Origin: Candidatus Omnitrophota bacterium
GTDB lineage: Bacteria > Omnitrophota > Gorgyraeia > 2-02-FULL-51-18 > JAGOUK01
Assembly (NCBI GenBank): GCA_018061225.1
Contig: JAGOUK010000055.1
Coordinates: forward strand, 1 to 7,672
Length of the DNA stretch: 7,672 bases
Reading direction: 5' to 3'
Shown here: positions 4,913 through 7,672 of the stretch, piece by piece
Layout of the letters: each line of letters starts with the position of its first letter
Numbering within the stretch: the stretch's first letter is position 1
Program-made: the position numbers and the translations under genes
Notes under the pieces: model-generated
Database searches by the model: none
The model's input: only the letters and a program-made list of their open reading frames with translations
Told to the model about the DNA's origin: nothing

Positions 4913-4944
4913 TATACTATTCCCTATAATTCCTTATACTTTCC
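4913..4944. repeat. Short helically phased TATA/TTCC repeats between P-II and the RRM promoter
   Basis: On the plus strand, three degenerate units of 10-11 bp follow one another, each containing TATA (4913, 4925, 4935) and TTCC (4920, 4930, 4941). The TTCC steps are 10 and 11 bp, about one helical turn. They lie 20-50 bp upstream of the -35 of the RRM promoter, a position suited to an activator or an UP-element-like AT tract. The units are short and could be chance in AT-rich DNA. Confidence 0.35.
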
Positions 4945-4968
4945 TTGCTGACCGTCGCTTTAAAGTTC

Positions 4969-5289
4969 CTAGTAAACAGCCTCGGTCTGGCGCTCTCCGG
5001 TGCGGATTCGGATCAATTCTTCGATCGGAATGATCGCGATTTTGCCGTCCCCAATCTCGCCTTTGCGGCAGACCCGGATCACCGTCTGAACAATGTTATC
5101 GACTTGCTCTTCGGTGGCATAGATCTCCACCTTAACCTTTGGCAGCACCAGATAGCTCTCGGGCCGAGTGGTTTGCTTGCCGAATCCTCGGACCTCGGTG
5201 ATGGTCATTCCACCGACACCCGTTTGGATCAGCTGATTACGCAGTTCCTCGAGCCGCTCATGCCGAATAATGCATTCTATCTTTTTCAT
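4969..5289 (-). CDS. glnB: P-II family nitrogen/energy signalling protein with shortened T-loop
   Basis: Trimeric signal-transduction protein that binds ATP/ADP and 2-oxoglutarate and controls partners through its T-loop. Ligand residues are conserved: Q39 in 'RGFGKQ', K51 (equivalent to K58 of the usual numbering) in 'LPKVKVEI', the B-loop 'GEIGDGKI' (78-84, K83) and the C-loop 'RIRTGE' (94-99). The protein has 106 residues instead of about 112. The loss is in the T-loop, where about 11 residues separate GFG from LPKVK instead of 18. The stretch carrying the Tyr51 uridylylation site is missing, so partner choice and modification probably differ from enteric GlnB. The only AGGAGG (5309-5304) is 14 bases before the ATG, which is unusually far. 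No amtB or glnA is adjacent. It follows the Nit2-type hydrolase by 78 bp. Confidence 0.92.
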   Translation of the reverse strand: MKKIECIIRHERLEELRNQLIQTGVGGMTITEVRGFGKQTTRPESYLVLPKVKVEIYATEEQVDNIVQTVIRVCRKGEIGDGKIAIIPIEELIRIRTGERQTEAVY

Positions 5290-5308
5290 AGCCTAACCAT
5301 TGGCCTCC

Positions 5309-5328
5309 TGTGTTGTTTGAACAACACA
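5309..5328. repeat. Perfect inverted repeat directly upstream of the P-II ribosome site
   Basis: Nine-base arms, TGTGTTGTT (5309-5317) and AACAACACA (5320-5328), are separated by two bases. In minus-strand RNA the hairpin abuts and slightly overlaps the AGGAGG of the P-II gene. It may be a dyad operator for a regulator of P-II or an RNA hairpin affecting translation. There is no U run, so it is not a terminator. Confidence 0.65.
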
Positions 5329-5367
5329 AGCTTACCTGATGGAGGTTTCCAAAATATTACGGGGAGC

Positions 5368-6210
5368 TTAAGAAAGTGAGGCTTCTTTGAGCGAAGGGAG
5401 TGTCTTTCGGACGCTATCAAGCAGTTTGAGGTCCAAATTGGCGTAGAGAATAGCCTCACCCGCGGCCGGTCCCTTCGCAAGGATACGGCCCCAGGGGTCC
5501 AGAATCAGGCTAGTTCCATGGCTCAATACCCCCTGCGACCCAACCCCGGACTGGCCCGGCGCGATCACGAAGCACTGATTTTCGATCGCGCGGGCGCGCA
5601 GCAACGGCTCCCAGTGTTCCTGTCCGGTCTGACGGGTGAAGTTAGAAGGAACAAAAAGGATTTGAGCGCCCCGAAGGGCATAGCCTCGATAGAGTTCCGG
5701 GAATCTGAGGTCATAACAGATCGACAGCCCGCATTGAATCCCCGGCTTTGTCAGGGATGCTTCGGTCAAAACGGGTTTTTTTCCTCTTAAAAAATAGTCT
5801 GACTCACGAATTTTTTTTGCCTTCCCCGCGTCACGGTGAGGCGGCAGATCCACGTCAAACAAATGCATTTTGCGGTACGCGGCCAGTATTTTTCCTGAGG
5901 GGCCGAAGAAGCAGGACGTATTGAGCATCTTGCGGCTTCCCTTCACCGCTTCGGCAAAGCTGCCGGCCAACAAAAAAATCCCGTGCCTCGCGGCGGCGTC
6001 GCTCATCGCGGACATGGACGGGCCGTTCATGGGCTCCGCGATTTTTTGAAGTTGGCGGTCCGTTCCCCGGAATAAAAAGTTTTCCGGCAGAGCGATCAGC
6101 CGCGCGCCCCCGGCGGCGGCGCGGGCAATTAACTTCAGCGCGCGAACGAGATTTTTTTTCTTATCTGCGGAGGCGGAGAGCTGTACGGCGGCAGCGCGGA
6201 TCAGGCTCAG
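5368..6210 (-). CDS. Carbon-nitrogen hydrolase, Nit2/omega-amidase-like, with apparent CTG start
   Basis: Nitrilase-superfamily amidase. Closest-looking relatives are Nit1/Nit2-type enzymes acting on omega-amides such as alpha-ketoglutaramate or deaminated glutathione; the exact substrate is inferred. The first ATG (6030) would give only 220 residues and lose the catalytic Glu. The same frame stays open upstream and encodes the missing N-terminus (SLIRAAAVQLS, then 'LIALPENFLF'). No ATG, GTG or TTG occurs in that extension. The CTG at 6210 lies eight bases after AGGAAA (6222-6217) and overlaps the stop of the TPR gene (CTGA), so translation coupled to that gene is likely. From this start the protein has 280 residues, normal for Nit2. 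It has the full triad: E43 (LPEN), K114 (YRKMHLFD) and C165 (SICYDLRFPE). The product may supply 2-oxoglutarate and ammonia, the signals read by the P-II protein encoded next. Confidence 0.88.
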   Translation of the reverse strand: MSLIRAAAVQLSASADKKKNLVRALKLIARAAAGGARLIALPENFLFRGTDRQLQKIAEPMNGPSMSAMSDAAARHGIFLLAGSFAEAVKGSRKMLNTSCFFGPSGKILAAYRKMHLFDVDLPPHRDAGKAKKIRESDYFLRGKKPVLTEASLTKPGIQCGLSICYDLRFPELYRGYALRGAQILFVPSNFTRQTGQEHWEPLLRARAIENQCFVIAPGQSGVGSQGVLSHGTSLILDPWGRILAKGPAAGEAILYANLDLKLLDSVRKTLPSLKEASLS

Positions 6211-7256
6211 GACGCGTTTCCTGCGGCTTGAACGTAAACGCTGTTGAGATTTTCGAGAACGGTGGTGACTTCGGGGTGTTGGGGTCCGTATTCGCGGATC
6301 AGGATATCCAGCGAGTGCCGGTAAGCCTTTTGCGCTTCTTCAACATGACCCGACCGCGCGTACACCAGCCCCAGGTTGTTGTAGATGGAAGAGAGCTGCC
6401 AGAAGTGAATTCCATGCTCTTCTTCCAGCGCGCGGATGATCGAAAAGTAACACTCGGCCGCGTTGTCATAATCTTTCATCCCCTCGTAAATATCGGCAAG
6501 ATGATAGTAGCTCGAAACGATGCCGGCATCCGCAGGGCCTTTTTGGGCTGAGAGGATGCGGATGATGTTTTGAAAAAGCTCGATCGCCCTCGTGTCGCCT
6601 GAGGCCTTATACACCTCGGCCAATCCGCCCATCGCCATCGTGATGCGCGGATCGTCACGGCCGTATAAATTTCTAAGCACTTCGTATCCCGTGCGAAAAA
6701 GCTCCTCCGCTTCCGGAACGCGCTGCAGCCCGAGATACAGCGATGCGGCCTGAACCATGGTGTTGGCCGTGTCGGCATCGTTGAGGCCCTTGGTTTTTTT
6801 GTAGAGCTCGATGGCCCGGTCAAAAAAGATCTGCGCCTGAAACACATTGCCGCGGGCGGCCTGAATCTGAGCGATCGCGCGGATCGACTTGGCGGCGCGT
6901 TCGTCCTCGGGCCCGTATTCTTTTTCCGCGGTGCTCAGGGCGAGTTCGGCGGCGGCAAGCGCCTGATCGTATTTGGATGCGGCGGCATACTCCTGCGCCT
7001 GGGAATAAGCTTGTGACCAGGCATCGGTTGGCGCTGCGGGTGCAGCGGGTGCAGCGGGCGCGGGAGAGGCCGTCTCCGACTGAGACTTGGCCTGAGCAGG
7101 AACGGACTTGTCGGCGGACTTGGCCGACTTGCCAAACGACCAGGCTTCCGCGCTGTCAGAGGTCAAAACGCAAGCCACGCCGATTCCGGCGGCCAGAATG
7201 ACCGCTGTGATGACGAGGGAGCGGATGCGTGGGTCGTGATCGGGGGTGAATCTCAA
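6207..7256 (-). CDS. Exported TPR-repeat protein (kinesin-light-chain-like repeats)
   Basis: 349 residues from a TTG start at 7256, the only start available after an in-frame stop (weak GAG ribosome site). A hydrophobic segment (about residues 12-31) followed by 'SAEAW' looks like a signal peptide with cleavage after A38; retention as a membrane anchor is also possible. A Ser/Ala/Pro-rich linker (about 45-77) leads into about six tetratricopeptide repeats (about 80-345) with long TPR-type spacing of roughly 42 residues. Several end in the 'YGP-x-x-P' type turn, for example 'EYGPQHPEV' near the end. Such proteins act as periplasmic or envelope scaffolds; no enzymatic motif is present. It lies 27 bp after the acyl-CoA synthetase stop, and its stop overlaps the start of the hydrolase, so all are probably one operon. 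The partner is unknown. Confidence 0.88.
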   Translation of the reverse strand: MRFTPDHDPRIRSLVITAVILAAGIGVACVLTSDSAEAWSFGKSAKSADKSVPAQAKSQSETASPAPAAPAAPAAPTDAWSQAYSQAQEYAAASKYDQALAAAELALSTAEKEYGPEDERAAKSIRAIAQIQAARGNVFQAQIFFDRAIELYKKTKGLNDADTANTMVQAASLYLGLQRVPEAEELFRTGYEVLRNLYGRDDPRITMAMGGLAEVYKASGDTRAIELFQNIIRILSAQKGPADAGIVSSYYHLADIYEGMKDYDNAAECYFSIIRALEEEHGIHFWQLSSIYNNLGLVYARSGHVEEAQKAYRHSLDILIREYGPQHPEVTTVLENLNSVYVQAAGNAS

Positions 7257-7283
7257 AGTGAACTCATTTTACACCAAATGCCG

Positions 7284-7672
7284 CTACAAAATCATTCGCG
7301 CGTCCACGACATGACAGCCCTGCCCGGCCGAATGAACCATGACAGGATTCAGATCGATCTCTTGAATATCCTGCAGATCGCAGGACAGCTGAGACAAGCG
7401 CGATAAGACTTCGACCAAGCTGTCGATATCGGCGGGCGCCTCCCCGCGAACACCCTTAAGGATCGGAAAGGTCTTAATGGACTCGATCATGCGCCGGGCG
7501 GACAATTCCCGGAGCGGTGCGAGCCGGAATGTCACATCCTTGAATATCTCGACATAAGTCCCGCCGAGACCAAACATGAGCAGCGGCCCGAATGCCGCGT
7601 CGCGCTTCATGCCCATGATGACTTCGCGGCCGGGCGCCGACATTTTTTGCAGCCACAGCGAGTCGATCTTGG
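7284..7672 (-). CDS. ADP-forming acetyl-CoA synthetase (acetate-CoA ligase), C-terminal end
   Basis: The last 129 codons are in the window; the start lies beyond position 7672. The frame is open to the edge (KIDSLWLQKM precedes the first internal ATG at 7643). The sequence 'APGREVIMGMKRD..FGPLLMFGLGGTYVEIFKDVTFRLAPL' and the end 'IQEIDLNPVMV' are hallmarks of the ATP-grasp (beta) domain of NDP-forming acyl-CoA synthetases. These interconvert acetyl-CoA + ADP + phosphate with acetate + CoA + ATP. In related Pat/YfiQ proteins the same domain is fused to an acetyltransferase module, but nothing of that type is seen after the ATP-grasp domain here. It probably heads the run into the TPR, hydrolase and P-II genes. 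Confidence 0.95.
   Translation of the reverse strand, partial: KIDSLWLQKMSAPGREVIMGMKRDAAFGPLLMFGLGGTYVEIFKDVTFRLAPLRELSARRMIESIKTFPILKGVRGEAPADIDSLVEVLSRLSQLSCDLQDIQEIDLNPVMVHSAGQGCHVVDARMIL

Noticed and set aside
4945..5379. Plus-strand frame of 144 codons covering the P-II gene
   Set aside because: It is the shadow of a well-conserved P-II gene and no own start signals are seen.
1..7672. Search for insertion sequences, CRISPR arrays, tRNA or rRNA genes and attachment sites
   Set aside because: No transposase-like frame, no regularly spaced long repeats, no cloverleaf and no terminal direct repeats were found by eye.

Overview
The window looks like chromosomal DNA from a Gram-negative bacterium of moderate GC content. 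The evidence is a signal-peptide-bearing, porin-like gene at the left edge, a PhoB/PhoR pair and a P-II protein. The combination of an ADP-forming acyl-CoA synthetase, an RGG-tailed RRM protein, a porin-like gene beside phoBR and several TTG/CTG/GTG start choices would fit an uncultured lineage such as Omnitrophota or a relative. That placement is a weak inference and no marker gene here proves it. I see no mobile element, CRISPR array, rRNA or tRNA.

Nearly everything is on the minus strand. From left to right: (1) The start of an exported, probably porin-like protein (1-228), preceded by tandem TTTACA repeats with PhoB-box spacing. (2) phoR (399-1850) and phoB (to 2484), overlapping, with similar repeats just upstream of phoB. 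(3) An AT-rich intergenic region followed by a plus-strand island of two tiny membrane-protein genes: a 43-residue protein with its own promoter, a two-hairpin leader, a near-perfect Shine-Dalgarno and a very strong terminator, then a 34-residue single-pass protein. (4) A minus-strand pair, an RRM RNA-binding protein (4363-4719) and a fatty-acyl desaturase (3192-4340), 22 bp apart, which reads as a cold-acclimation operon. It is preceded by a good sigma70 promoter and a leader of about 140 nt that contains an intrinsic-terminator-like hairpin before the RRM start codon. (5) A minus-strand series: the C-terminal end of an ADP-forming acetyl-CoA synthetase, a secreted TPR protein, a Nit2-type carbon-nitrogen hydrolase and a P-II protein with a shortened T-loop.

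Themes are phosphate starvation (PhoBR plus a probable outer-membrane channel), membrane and RNA adaptation to temperature (RRM plus desaturase) and carbon/nitrogen metabolism (synthetase, amidase, P-II).

The least ordinary items are the self-contained 43-residue membrane-protein unit with its structured leader, the terminator-bearing RRM leader (attenuator or stand-alone small RNA), the P-II with a roughly 7-residue T-loop deletion and no uridylylation tyrosine context, and the hydrolase whose catalytic glutamate lies upstream of its first ATG, implying a CTG start.
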